Of a stretch of DNA of 64,000 nt, positions 17,279-25,560 are shown in pieces. A model generated the notes under the pieces. The model saw only the letters and a program-made list of their open reading frames with translations, made no database searches and had not been told where the DNA came from. Origin of the DNA: an uncultured Eudoraea sp. GTDB taxonomy: Bacteria; Bacteroidota; Bacteroidia; Flavobacteriales; Flavobacteriaceae. Both the position numbers and the translations under genes were made by a program. Every line of letters starts with the position of its first letter. Positions within the stretch are counted from its first letter, which is position 1. The DNA lies in the NCBI GenBank assembly GCA_947258405.1, contig CAMYIE010000008.1, forward strand, positions 1-64,000, given 5' to 3'.

Positions 17279-18244
17279 ATGAAACAGCCTATGAACCTTT
17301 CGATAGTAATTCCTTTACTTAACGAAGAAGAATCATTAAAAGAACTGCACGATTGGATTGCACAGGTAATGCAATCCAATCGCTTTTTGTACGAACTCCT
17401 GTTTATCGATGACGGCAGTACCGATAACTCCTGGAAGATTATAGAGGTGCTCGCCGCAGAAAATCCGCATGTAAAGGGTATTCGATTTTTGAAGAACTTT
17501 GGTAAGTCGCAGGCACTTCATGCCGGTTTTGCGGTGGCACAGGGCGAAGTAGTCATTACAATGGATGCAGACCTTCAGGACAATCCGGAGGAGATACCAC
17601 ATCTCTATAAACTTATAAAAGAGGACAAGTACGACCTGATATCGGGCTGGAAAAAAAAGAGATTCGACTCGATCCTCGCTAAAAACATTCCATCCAAGCT
17701 TTTCAATTGGGCGGCGCGAAAATCATCAGGAGTAAAATTACACGACTTTAATTGCGGACTGAAAGCATTTAAAAAAGATGTAATCAAAAATATTGAGGTT
17801 TCCGGAGAAATGCACCGTTATATTCCAGTGCTCGTCAAGAATGCCGGTTTTGTAAAAATAGGCGAGAAAGTTGTACAACATCAGGCTCGGAAATATGGAA
17901 AAACGAAGTTTGGAGCAGAGCGCTTTATCAATGGCCTCCTCGATCTGATCACTATTTGGTTTGTCTCCAAATTTGGAAAGCGACCTATGCATCTTTTCGG
18001 GGCGCTCGGAGTATTGATGTTCTTTATCGGATTTGGATTTGCGATATACCTGGGAATCGATAAGCTTTTTATCAACCCTACGGGCCGCCTTTTATCCGAT
18101 CGACCTCAGTTTTACGTATCACTCACTGCCATGATCATAGGTACTCAATTCTTTCTGGCAGGTTTCCTGGGGGAGATTATACTCAGAGCAAAAAAAGAAG
18201 GACCTAATTATAATATTTATAAAAAGCTGAATATTGGATCATAA
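17279..18244 (+). CDS. Family 2 glycosyltransferase, polyprenyl-phosphate sugar transferase type
   Basis: A 321-residue DPM/GtrB-like enzyme expected to transfer a sugar from a nucleotide donor to polyprenyl phosphate at the inner membrane. The GT2 core has IVIPLLNEEESLKELHDWI near the start, FIDDGSTDNSW, and the metal-binding MDADLQDNPEEIP (DXD-type, about residues 96-108). Two C-terminal membrane segments (about residues 238-260 and 280-305) match the GtrB architecture. An alternative ATG at 17291 would remove four residues and gives the more usual MNLSIVIP start. The acceptor and sugar are not known. Confidence 0.88.
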   Translation: MKQPMNLSIVIPLLNEEESLKELHDWIAQVMQSNRFLYELLFIDDGSTDNSWKIIEVLAAENPHVKGIRFLKNFGKSQALHAGFAVAQGEVVITMDADLQDNPEEIPHLYKLIKEDKYDLISGWKKKRFDSILAKNIPSKLFNWAARKSSGVKLHDFNCGLKAFKKDVIKNIEVSGEMHRYIPVLVKNAGFVKIGEKVVQHQARKYGKTKFGAERFINGLLDLITIWFVSKFGKRPMHLFGALGVLMFFIGFGFAIYLGIDKLFINPTGRLLSDRPQFYVSLTAMIIGTQFFLAGFLGEIILRAKKEGPNYNIYKKLNIGS

Positions 18245-18367
18245 TTTCGGAGTTGCCTGGGCTTCATTCTTTTAATTTCTCTATAGTACAATTGGCATTG
18301 CAGAGTGGAAAAGGACTTAAAATACTCCCTTAATTTATTATTTATTTAAATTTTTAGATGTACACTC

Positions 18368-18399
18368 TTGCGGCTAATTGCCAAAACTACCTACTTTTG
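18368..18399 (+). promoter_or_regulatory. Promoter of the phosphohexomutase/ABC operon
   Basis: TTG (18368-18370) lies 21 bases upstream of TACTTTTG (18392-18399), in accord with the Bacteroidota consensus. Transcription would begin near 18406, with a leader of about 100 bases before the ATG at 18506. The rest of the 261-base spacer after the glycosyltransferase is AT-rich and shows nothing else. Confidence 0.6.
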
Positions 18400-18505
18400 C
18401 CGTAGGTACAGTGGGTAATAATTTAAAGAGTTACCGCATTGACGAACAATGCCAATAGCTTACCTAATCTGTTGTAAATTCACTATATCAATACGACCTA
18501 AATCG

Positions 18506-20215
18506 ATGGATACAATTAGAACGACGGCACAAAAATGGCTTGGTGATTTTTTCGACCCTGCTGTCCGCGAGGAAGTTCAGGCCTTCCTTGATGGAGATAT
18601 CAACGAACTCAAAGACCGATTTTACAAGAACATGGAATTCGGTACAGGAGGAATGCGAGGGGTTATGGGTACGGGCACTAACCGTATCAATAAATACACA
18701 CTTGGCAAAAGCACACAGGGATTGAGTAACTACCTCAAACAGGTCTATCCGGAGCAGCAGATCAAAGTGGTTATAGCATATGACTGCAGGCATAACAGCG
18801 ATACACTAGCCCGTACCGTGGCAGAGGTATTCTCAGCAAACGATATCAAGGTATTTCTTTTCTCCGCCTTGAGGACTACACCCGAACTATCCTTCGCGGT
18901 GCGCCATCTGGGATGCCATGCCGGAGTGGTGCTTACCGCTTCTCATAATCCACCTGAATACAATGGATATAAGGTTTATTGGACCGACGGCGGACAAATT
19001 GTTCCCCCTCAGGACCAGGAAATCATCGATACGATCAATGGCCTGGAATATCAAGATATCCGCTTTAAGGCAAATCAGGCCTTAATCGAACTCATAGATA
19101 AGGAAGTTGATGAGGCTTTCTTTGAAGCTTCTGTCCAAAATGGAAATTTCAACGCAGAAAACAAAGACGATTTCAGCATCGTTTTCACTTCACTACATGG
19201 CACATCAATTACGGCTATTCCAGAAGTATTGAAACGCGCAGGATATTCCAATGTCACGATAATTCAGGAACAGGCAGAACCAGATGGTGGTTTTCCTACT
19301 GTAGTTTCACCGAATCCTGAAGAACCGGAAGCGCTGAAAATGGCCATGGACAAAGCTGAAGAAATAGGTGCTGATATGGTGGTAGGTACCGACCCGGATA
19401 GCGACAGGCTCGGTATCGCCGTACGCAACTACGATGGAGATCTCCAATTGCTAAACGGAAACCAGACCATGCTGATGATGACCAGGTTTCTGCTCGAAGA
19501 GCAAAAGAAAAAAGGGTTTGCCGGGAACGAATTTATCGCAAGTACCATCGTTTCCACACCGATGATGGACGAATTGGCAAAAGCGTATGGGGTAGGGTGC
19601 AAAACCTCACTAACCGGCTTTAAATGGATTGCGAAAATGATCGAGGACTACCCGGATCAACATTTTATCGGTGGCGGTGAAGAAAGTTTTGGATATATGG
19701 TGGGCGATTTTGTGCGCGATAAGGACGCGGTCACCTCAACACTATTGGCATGTGAGATCGCCGCTCAGGCCAAAGCCCTGGGAAGTTCATTTTTTAATGA
19801 GCTGATCAAGTGTTTTGTCTCCTATGGATATTATAAAGAACATTTGATATCGATTACCAAAAAAGGGATGAAAGGTGCAGAGGAGATCGTAAAAATGATG
19901 GAGGATCTTAAAAACAACCCATTGGAGGAGCTCGACGGATCTAAAGTAGTGCGCATCGACGACTATAACAGCTCTCTGTCTACCAACAGGATCGATGGCA
20001 GCACCACTCCCCTATTACTTCCCAAATCTAATGTGCTGATATATACCACTGAGGATGGCACCCGTATGGCGGCTCGCCCCAGTGGAACCGAACCGAAAAT
20101 AAAATTCTATTTCAGCGTTAACACCTCATTGGAGAATAATGAGGCATTGGAAGAGACTTCTGCCAGACTTGATGCCAAGATCGACCGGATAATAGCCGAA
20201 CTTAAGTTTAATTGA
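18506..20215 (+). CDS. Phospho-sugar mutase (phosphoglucomutase/phosphomannomutase family)
   Basis: Interconverts sugar 1- and 6-phosphates through a phosphoserine intermediate. I choose ATG 18506 (569 residues) because the upstream in-frame extension lacks family character. The active-site serine is in LTASHNPPEYNGYKVYW (about residues 150-166), the metal-binding loop is GTDPDSDRLG (about 294-303), the sugar-binding loop GGGEESFGY (about 391-399), and the phosphate-binding loop RPSGTEPKIKFY lies near the C terminus. Length and motif order match the PgcA-like bacterial form. Its stop codon overlaps the start of the ABC transporter by one base. Confidence 0.93.
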   Translation: MDTIRTTAQKWLGDFFDPAVREEVQAFLDGDINELKDRFYKNMEFGTGGMRGVMGTGTNRINKYTLGKSTQGLSNYLKQVYPEQQIKVVIAYDCRHNSDTLARTVAEVFSANDIKVFLFSALRTTPELSFAVRHLGCHAGVVLTASHNPPEYNGYKVYWTDGGQIVPPQDQEIIDTINGLEYQDIRFKANQALIELIDKEVDEAFFEASVQNGNFNAENKDDFSIVFTSLHGTSITAIPEVLKRAGYSNVTIIQEQAEPDGGFPTVVSPNPEEPEALKMAMDKAEEIGADMVVGTDPDSDRLGIAVRNYDGDLQLLNGNQTMLMMTRFLLEEQKKKGFAGNEFIASTIVSTPMMDELAKAYGVGCKTSLTGFKWIAKMIEDYPDQHFIGGGEESFGYMVGDFVRDKDAVTSTLLACEIAAQAKALGSSFFNELIKCFVSYGYYKEHLISITKKGMKGAEEIVKMMEDLKNNPLEELDGSKVVRIDDYNSSLSTNRIDGSTTPLLLPKSNVLIYTTEDGTRMAARPSGTEPKIKFYFSVNTSLENNEALEETSARLDAKIDRIIAELKFN

Positions 20216-22041
20216 TGGATTATTTCAGGAAAATCTTAAGGTTTGCAGGTCCTTATCGTCGATATGGCTATCTAAACATATTTTTTAACATCCTGTATGC
20301 CCTTTTCAGTGCACTTTCCTTTGCGGCATTGATCCCAATGCTCGATGTGCTATTCAACAAAACCAGGAAGGTATTTACCGCGCCGGTTTATTCCGGAATG
20401 GGTAATATAAAAGAGTTCCTTACGGATTATCTGAATTACCGGCTCACAACTTATGCAGGTGACGATGAAATGAAAGGACTGGTACTTGTCATCGGCCTGG
20501 TACTAGCACTATTTCTTCTAAAGAATGTGTTTAATTATCTGGCGATGTACTTCATTACTTTCTTGAGAAATGGAGTATTGAAAGACGTTAGAAATGCGAT
20601 GTACGAAAAGATTGTAGATCTGCCCCTCTCATTTTTTTCAGAAAAAAAGAAAGGCGATGTCATAGCCCGGATTTCTTCGGATGTACTTGAAATTCAACAC
20701 TCTTTTCTCTCAATTTTGGAATTAATCGTAAGGGAACCGTTGACCATAGTTTTTACCATTATTGTGATGTTCACTATCAGCACCAAGCTAACACTGTTCG
20801 TCTTCATCTTTATCCCCATAGCTGGTATGATCATTTCACGAATAGGAAAATCTCTGAAAAAACAATCGGCCAGAGTTCAGCTTGAGCAGGCAGAATTCCT
20901 ATCTATTGTGGAAGAGACCCTAAGCGGTTTAAGAGTGGTAAAGGCGTTTAATGCCGAATCCAGGTTTTCCAGGGTATTTCAGAGGTCTACCGAACGTTTT
21001 TTCAGCTTCTCGAACAAATTGCTAAACCGGCAAAACCTGGCATCTCCCACCGGAGAATTTCTGGGGATTCTGGTCATTGGTGTCCTGTTGTGGTTTGGGG
21101 GGAAAATGGTGCTTGTAGAAAACAGCCTGGATGCTTCTTCATTTATTGCTTATATGGGACTAGCCTATAATATCCTAACCCCTGCTAAAGCGATCAGCAA
21201 GGCGTCCTACGGCGTTAAAAAAGGAAATGCAGCGGCCGAGCGGGTCCTTGAGATCCTGGAAACAGAAAATCCCATAAAGGAAAAGGAAGACGCTATTGAT
21301 AAAGTGGATTTTACGTCAGGGATCAGCCTGGTAAATGTATCCTTTAAGTATGAGGATGAATACGTGTTAAAAGACTTCAGTCTGGAGGTTCCTAAGGGTA
21401 GCACAATAGCACTGGTGGGGCAATCGGGCAGCGGCAAAAGTACAATTGCTAATTTGGTGACACGTTTTTACGATGTCACTGAAGGGCAGGTTAAGATCGA
21501 TGGTATCAATATTAAGGATCTTAAAAAGAAATCGCTTCGAAACTTAATAGGCCTGGTTACTCAGGATTCCATTTTATTCAATGAAAGCGTTAGGAACAAT
21601 ATCGCATTGGGAAAACACGACGCCACCGATGAGGAAATCCTTGAAGCTGCTAAAATTGCGAATGCACACGAATTTATAGTAGATCTGCCCAAGGGTTATG
21701 ATACCAATATCGGAGACGGGGGCAATAAGCTTAGTGGCGGGCAGAAACAGCGTCTTTCTATCGCCCGTGCAGTTCTTAAAAACCCTCCGGTGATGCTGCT
21801 CGACGAAGCTACTTCGGCCCTGGATACGGAAAGTGAAAGACTGGTTCAGGATGCCCTGGAGAATATGATGCAAAACCGTACTTCCATTGTAATCGCTCAT
21901 CGTTTGTCTACCATTCAAAATGCCGATAAGATCGTGGTTATGCAAAAAGGCAAGATAGTAGAAATAGGTTCTCACAAAGACCTGCTCACCGCTGAGGGTG
22001 TTTATAGAAATCTCGTTGACATGCAGTCGCTGGGAGCCTGA
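20215..22041 (+). CDS. MsbA-like ABC exporter, fused permease and ATPase
   Basis: A 608-residue half-transporter that would work as a homodimer in the inner membrane. I use ATG 20215, which overlaps the previous TGA, rather than the preceding TTG. Residues 1-320 form the six-helix type I exporter membrane domain; the nucleotide-binding domain follows with Walker A GQSGSGKST (about residues 402-410), signature LSGGQKQRLSIARA (about 506-519), Walker B VMLLDEATSALD and H-loop IAHRLST. It resembles lipid or lipid A flippases, but the substrate is not determined. Translational coupling to the mutase suggests a shared envelope role, which is inference. Confidence 0.92.
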   Translation: MDYFRKILRFAGPYRRYGYLNIFFNILYALFSALSFAALIPMLDVLFNKTRKVFTAPVYSGMGNIKEFLTDYLNYRLTTYAGDDEMKGLVLVIGLVLALFLLKNVFNYLAMYFITFLRNGVLKDVRNAMYEKIVDLPLSFFSEKKKGDVIARISSDVLEIQHSFLSILELIVREPLTIVFTIIVMFTISTKLTLFVFIFIPIAGMIISRIGKSLKKQSARVQLEQAEFLSIVEETLSGLRVVKAFNAESRFSRVFQRSTERFFSFSNKLLNRQNLASPTGEFLGILVIGVLLWFGGKMVLVENSLDASSFIAYMGLAYNILTPAKAISKASYGVKKGNAAAERVLEILETENPIKEKEDAIDKVDFTSGISLVNVSFKYEDEYVLKDFSLEVPKGSTIALVGQSGSGKSTIANLVTRFYDVTEGQVKIDGINIKDLKKKSLRNLIGLVTQDSILFNESVRNNIALGKHDATDEEILEAAKIANAHEFIVDLPKGYDTNIGDGGNKLSGGQKQRLSIARAVLKNPPVMLLDEATSALDTESERLVQDALENMMQNRTSIVIAHRLSTIQNADKIVVMQKGKIVEIGSHKDLLTAEGVYRNLVDMQSLGA

Positions 22042-22102
22042 GAATAGTTGCGCCTTAAACCTTTTTGGTCTATAATAGTCTAAAGGATATAAGAAACAAG
22101 TC

Positions 22103-22642
22103 TTGATAGCTGAAGAGACCTTAGTTCAACAGTTAAAACAGAAGGATTCCAAAGCGTTCGAAGTACTGATTGACATGTACAAAGAACGATTATATTGGCA
22201 TATCCGCAGGATTGTGTTGAATCATGATGATGCCGATGATGTCCTGCAAAATACTTTTATCAAAGTTTTCCGGAGTATCGATGGCTTTAAAGGCGACAGC
22301 AAGCTTTTTTCATGGATATACAGGATTGGCACCAACGAAGCCCTGACCTTTATTAAAGTAAAATCTAAAAAACTGGGATTGGGGATGGACGAGGTACAGG
22401 AACGAATGGTCGATAACCTGGAAGCTGATGTTTATTTTGAAGGTGACGAAATCCAATTAAAATTACAAAAAGCACTCGCCACGCTTCCTGAAAAGCAAAA
22501 GCTTGTATTTACCATGAAGTATTTCGAGGAAATGAAATATAATGAAATTTCGGCGATTTTGGATACCTCTGTAGGAGGCCTGAAGGCTTCATATCATTTA
22601 GCGGTTAAAAAAATTGAATCGTATCTTAAAGATGAAAAATAG
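22103..22642 (+). CDS. ECF-type RNA polymerase sigma factor
   Basis: A 179-residue sigma-70 family factor with only regions 2 and 4. Region 2 spans about residues 20-85, with DADDVLQNTFIKVFRSIDGF and KLFSWIYRIGTNEAL; region 4 (about 118-172) has LPEKQKLVFTMKYFEEMKYNEIS and a helix-turn-helix ending SVGGLKASYHLAVKKI. The start is TTG at 22103; no in-frame ATG occurs until within region 2. It heads a three-gene set with a membrane protein of anti-sigma character and a Spy-like periplasmic protein. Confidence 0.9.
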   Translation: MIAEETLVQQLKQKDSKAFEVLIDMYKERLYWHIRRIVLNHDDADDVLQNTFIKVFRSIDGFKGDSKLFSWIYRIGTNEALTFIKVKSKKLGLGMDEVQERMVDNLEADVYFEGDEIQLKLQKALATLPEKQKLVFTMKYFEEMKYNEISAILDTSVGGLKASYHLAVKKIESYLKDEK

Positions 22643-22720
22643 GACTAAATTGAAGCATCAAAAATCCGATGAACGGTTATAAATTAAACCTTTTGAAGCA
22701 GTGAAAGTCATATTGAAGCA

Positions 22721-23233
22721 ATGGGGAAAATAAACAAAAAAGAAGGTTTTAAAGCGCCTGAAGGCTATTTTGAAGGCTTATCCGCTGAGATTTTGTCTAA
22801 ACTAGACTCTATCTCTTCCGATTTGCCAAAATCGGATGGTTTTACAACACCGGAGGGATATTTTGATTCCCTGGGCAAAGAGGTGTTGACTAAAGACAAA
22901 ACTACTGAGACCAGAGTAGTCAGACTTAAACCCTATAAAAAACTGTTTTACACCGCAGCTTCAATAGCCGCCGCCATAGTGTTGATCTTCGGGTGGCAAT
23001 GGCAAAGCGATCAGTCGGTCGACTTTGGGGATATCGCCAGTGGTGAATTACAGGCTTATTTTGAGGATGATCCCTCGGGGTTGACTTCTTACGAGATTGC
23101 GGAGGTATTAGCTGTTGAAGATTTGGACCTGAACGATATTTTGGAACGCAATTTGAATGATGAGAATATAGTGGATTATTTAGAAGACACTATCGACAAT
23201 ATTGATGAACTTAATTTTAATAATGATGAATAG
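22721..23233 (+). CDS. Single-pass membrane protein with duplicated GFxxPEGYF motif, putative anti-sigma factor
   Basis: A 170-residue protein. The cytosolic N-terminal half holds two similar units, KKEGFKAPEGYFEGLSAEIL (residues 6-25) and KSDGFTTPEGYFDSLGKEVL (residues 37-56), 31 residues apart. One membrane segment follows (about residues 72-91), and the outer part is very acidic (for example FEDDPSGL, EDLDLNDILERNLNDENIVDYLEDTID). Position between an ECF sigma gene and a Spy-like sensor gene, and the topology, suggest that it holds the sigma factor at the membrane. It has no recognisable zinc-binding anti-sigma motif, so this role is inferred. Confidence 0.65.
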   Translation: MGKINKKEGFKAPEGYFEGLSAEILSKLDSISSDLPKSDGFTTPEGYFDSLGKEVLTKDKTTETRVVRLKPYKKLFYTAASIAAAIVLIFGWQWQSDQSVDFGDIASGELQAYFEDDPSGLTSYEIAEVLAVEDLDLNDILERNLNDENIVDYLEDTIDNIDELNFNNDE

Positions 23234-23678
23234 ATACGGCAAAATGGGGGCCTTTGTTCTATGCTTATTCGCCACGCTTGTACTATTCGGGCAGGGCGGA
23301 CCAGGCAGGGAAAAGATAAAAACGCTCAAAGTAGCTTTTATCACTGAACGATTGGGTCTTACCTCCGATGAGGCTCAGGCCTTTTGGCCTGTGTACAACC
23401 AGCACGAAAAAGAAATCCAGAGAATAAGGCGAATGGAGCGGGTAGAAATAAAGGCTAATTTAATGGACATGGATCTATTAACCCAGTCCGAAGCCAATGA
23501 ATTACTTAATCAATTGATGGAACTGGAAAAGACCAAGCAAGATCTGAACATCGCTTTTCTAGAAAAGATGAGTACAGTGATTTCCCCGAAGAAGACTCTC
23601 TTGTTGATAAAGGCGGAAGAAGATTTTAGAAGGAGGCTTTTAAAAGAAATGCAACAAAGAAGAAAAGGGGGTGGATAG
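23226..23678 (+). CDS. Spy/CpxP-like periplasmic protein, sensor of an ECF sigma module
   Basis: A 150-residue exported protein. I start it at ATG 23226, which overlaps the end of the preceding gene by 8 bases and gives a good signal peptide (residues about 7-22, ending LFGQ). The mature protein is almost entirely helical and charged. LGLTSDEAQAFWPVYNQHEKE (residues about 43-63) and the later MDMDLLTQSEANELLNQLMELE resemble the paired LTxxQ helices of Spy/CpxP and of proteins annotated in flavobacteria as sensors of ECF-type sigma factors. It probably reports on misfolded protein or metal stress outside the inner membrane. Confidence 0.75.
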   Translation: MNRYGKMGAFVLCLFATLVLFGQGGPGREKIKTLKVAFITERLGLTSDEAQAFWPVYNQHEKEIQRIRRMERVEIKANLMDMDLLTQSEANELLNQLMELEKTKQDLNIAFLEKMSTVISPKKTLLLIKAEEDFRRRLLKEMQQRRKGGG

Positions 23679-23700
23679 AGTATTTTCGATCAAAAGAATC

Positions 23701-23728
23701 AAAAGGAAGCCAAATGGCTTCCTTTTTT
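23701..23728 (+). terminator. Intrinsic terminator of the ECF sigma operon
   Basis: AAAAGGAAGCC pairs with GGCTTCCTTTT around an AAAT loop and ends in six T. It lies 23 bases after the last gene of the sigma module and separates it from the next gene. Confidence 0.9.
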
Positions 23729-23785
23729 ATTAAACTCTTTGCGATAAAAGAAGTCTTAGCATTATAACCCCAAAAATTTATTAAG

Positions 23786-24109
23786 ATGAAGAATGTAAAA
23801 CTTGTATTAATAATGATGGCTTTCCTGGGCGGAAGCTTCCTGGTACAGGCGCACCATATAAAAGTAAAGCCAAGGTATGGCGCTGTAGTTGTAAAACTGC
23901 ACCGACCAAAAATAGTGGTACCAGGAGGTAGTAATTTCTACTTTTCCAATGGTATCTGGTATAAAGCTAATGGGAAAAAATTCGTTGTCGTAAAGGCTCC
24001 TGCCGGTATCCGGATCAAACGGTTACCCAGAGGATATCGAACTGTATGGGTGAACGGAAGGAAATACTATAAATATAACGGCATATGGTATTCAAAATCT
24101 AAAGGCTAA
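23786..24109 (+). CDS. Small exported protein, DUF6515-like
   Basis: A 107-residue basic protein with a signal peptide (MKNVKLVLIMMAFLGGSFLVQA). The mature part has repeated Tyr/Gly-rich strands: SNGIWYKANGKKFVVVKAPAG and, later, VNGRKYYKYNGIWYSK, with a KRLPRGYR turn between them. This is the pattern of the Bacteroidota DUF6515 family, small beta-rich periplasmic proteins. The two strand units are alike and suggest an internal duplication. It follows the ECF sigma module beyond a terminator and may be one of its targets, but nothing in the sequence proves that. Confidence 0.7.
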   Translation: MKNVKLVLIMMAFLGGSFLVQAHHIKVKPRYGAVVVKLHRPKIVVPGGSNFYFSNGIWYKANGKKFVVVKAPAGIRIKRLPRGYRTVWVNGRKYYKYNGIWYSKSKG

Positions 24110-24175
24110 TATACACTAGTAAAAATCGGTTAGGTTTGGAGTCCTCCTTCTCAGAGGATCAGAGTGTTCGTGTGA

Positions 24176-24204
24176 GGGAGCGGGGTTTACCCGCTTCCTT
24201 TTTT
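24176..24204 (+). terminator. Intrinsic terminator of the DUF6515-like gene
   Basis: GGGAGCGGG pairs with CCCGCTTCC (one G-T pair) around a 5-base loop and is followed by six T. Confidence 0.85.
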
Positions 24205-24205
24205 A

Positions 24206-24233
24206 TTTGATCTATATCAAATTGATACCTTTG
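24206..24233 (+). promoter_or_regulatory. Promoter of the rRNA methyltransferase gene (TTTG-N16-TACCTTTG)
   Basis: TTTG (24206-24209) is followed after 16 bases by TACCTTTG (24226-24233), matching both elements of the Bacteroidota promoter. Transcription would begin near 24240, ten bases before the start codon at 24250, so the leader is very short. Confidence 0.7.
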
Positions 24234-24249
24234 CCTGATCAATATTCCT

Positions 24250-25464
24250 ATGCGATTACACAAAAACCTTGTATTAGCGGTCGTCCGTACACTCAATCAG
24301 ATATTTAACGATCAGGTCTATGCTGATAAGGCCGTTGAAAAAATACTAAAAAGCAATCCACGATGGGGATCCAGGGATCGTGGATTTATTGCTGAAACCG
24401 TCTATGATATTGTTCGATGGAAGCGTTTGTATATGGAAATAGCTTCGGTTTCGGAGCCATTTCAAAAAGAGGCCATGTTAAGGCTTTTTGCGGTTTGGGC
24501 AACCCTTAAAGGGATTTCATTGCCCCCCTGGGATGAATTCCGGCTTGTCCCCACCCGGAGGATAAAGGGCAGATTCGACGAGCTTTCAAAAATCCGAAAA
24601 TTTAGAGAATCGATCCCAGATTGGTTAGACGAGATGGGAAGTGATGCCTTAGGAGAGCCTTTATGGTCCGAAGAGCTAAAAGCCCTGAATCAGGTTGCAC
24701 CTGTTGTATTGCGTACCAACACCTTAAAAACCACGCGTGAAGATCTCAAAAAAGTTTTGGCTGAAGAGGGTATTCAAACATTTATTTTAAAGGATTACCC
24801 TGAAGCACTGGTCCTTGAACAAAGGTCTAACGTTTTCAGAACCAAAGCGTTTTCATCGGGTTTATTTGAAGTCCAGGATGCATCTTCACAGAAGGTAGCA
24901 CTATTCTTAGAGCCAAAACCCGGCATGCGTGTCATCGATGCTTGTGCAGGGGCAGGCGGCAAAACCTTGCATCTCGCCTGTTTGATGGAGAATAAAGGAC
25001 AGATCATAGCCCTTGACATATATCATCAGAAGTTGAAGGAATTAAAACGCCGGAGTAGAAGGAATGGAGCTCACAATATTGAAACCCGACTTATCGAATC
25101 GAATAAAGTGATAAAAAAACTTCACGGAAAAGCAGACAGGGTACTTATCGATGCGCCTTGCAGCGGTACCGGGGTCTTAAGAAGGAATCCCGATGCGAAA
25201 TGGAAACTCTCGAATGAATTTGTGCTTGCACTTTTGGATCAACAAGCCGAGATATTCCATCGCTATGCAAAAATGGTAAAACCAGGTGGTAAATTGGTCT
25301 ATGCCACATGCTCCATTCTTCCACAGGAAAATGAGGTACAGGTTGAAAGATTTCTTAAGTCTGATGCAGGACAGGATTTCGAGCTTGAAAAAGATCTTCA
25401 CTTATGGGCTTCCAAAACCGGCTATGACGGATTTTACATGGCCAGACTACATAAAAGAAATTAA
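24250..25464 (+). CDS. RsmB/NOP2-family rRNA cytosine-C5 methyltransferase
   Basis: A 404-residue SAM-dependent enzyme expected to make 5-methylcytosine in rRNA. The N-terminal part (about residues 1-150) is a NusB-like RNA-binding region (GSRDRGFIAETVYDIVRWKR). The Rossmann core has the SAM loop VIDACAGAGGKTLHLA (about 228-243), the second-strand ALDIYHQKLKELKRR, and the two cysteines of the m5C mechanism: DAPCSGTGVLRRNPDAKW (motif IV) and YATCSILPQENE (motif VI). Whether its target is that of RsmB (C967) or another cytosine cannot be told by eye. Confidence 0.9.
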   Translation: MRLHKNLVLAVVRTLNQIFNDQVYADKAVEKILKSNPRWGSRDRGFIAETVYDIVRWKRLYMEIASVSEPFQKEAMLRLFAVWATLKGISLPPWDEFRLVPTRRIKGRFDELSKIRKFRESIPDWLDEMGSDALGEPLWSEELKALNQVAPVVLRTNTLKTTREDLKKVLAEEGIQTFILKDYPEALVLEQRSNVFRTKAFSSGLFEVQDASSQKVALFLEPKPGMRVIDACAGAGGKTLHLACLMENKGQIIALDIYHQKLKELKRRSRRNGAHNIETRLIESNKVIKKLHGKADRVLIDAPCSGTGVLRRNPDAKWKLSNEFVLALLDQQAEIFHRYAKMVKPGGKLVYATCSILPQENEVQVERFLKSDAGQDFELEKDLHLWASKTGYDGFYMARLHKRN

Positions 25465-25519
25465 CAATCGACCTTTATAACTGCCTTTACTTTCGCATGC
25501 ATATACAGCAATAAAAATG

Positions 25520-25527
25520 TAAATTTG
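25520..25527 (+). promoter_or_regulatory. Candidate -7 element for purL
   Basis: TAAATTTG matches TAnnTTTG, 33 bases before the purL start chosen here. It supports ATG 25561 over the in-frame GTG/ATG-like codons further upstream. No clear -33 element. Confidence 0.4.
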
Positions 25528-25560
25528 TGGCTTCTTGAAACGCTCAATTGTCATTTTAAA

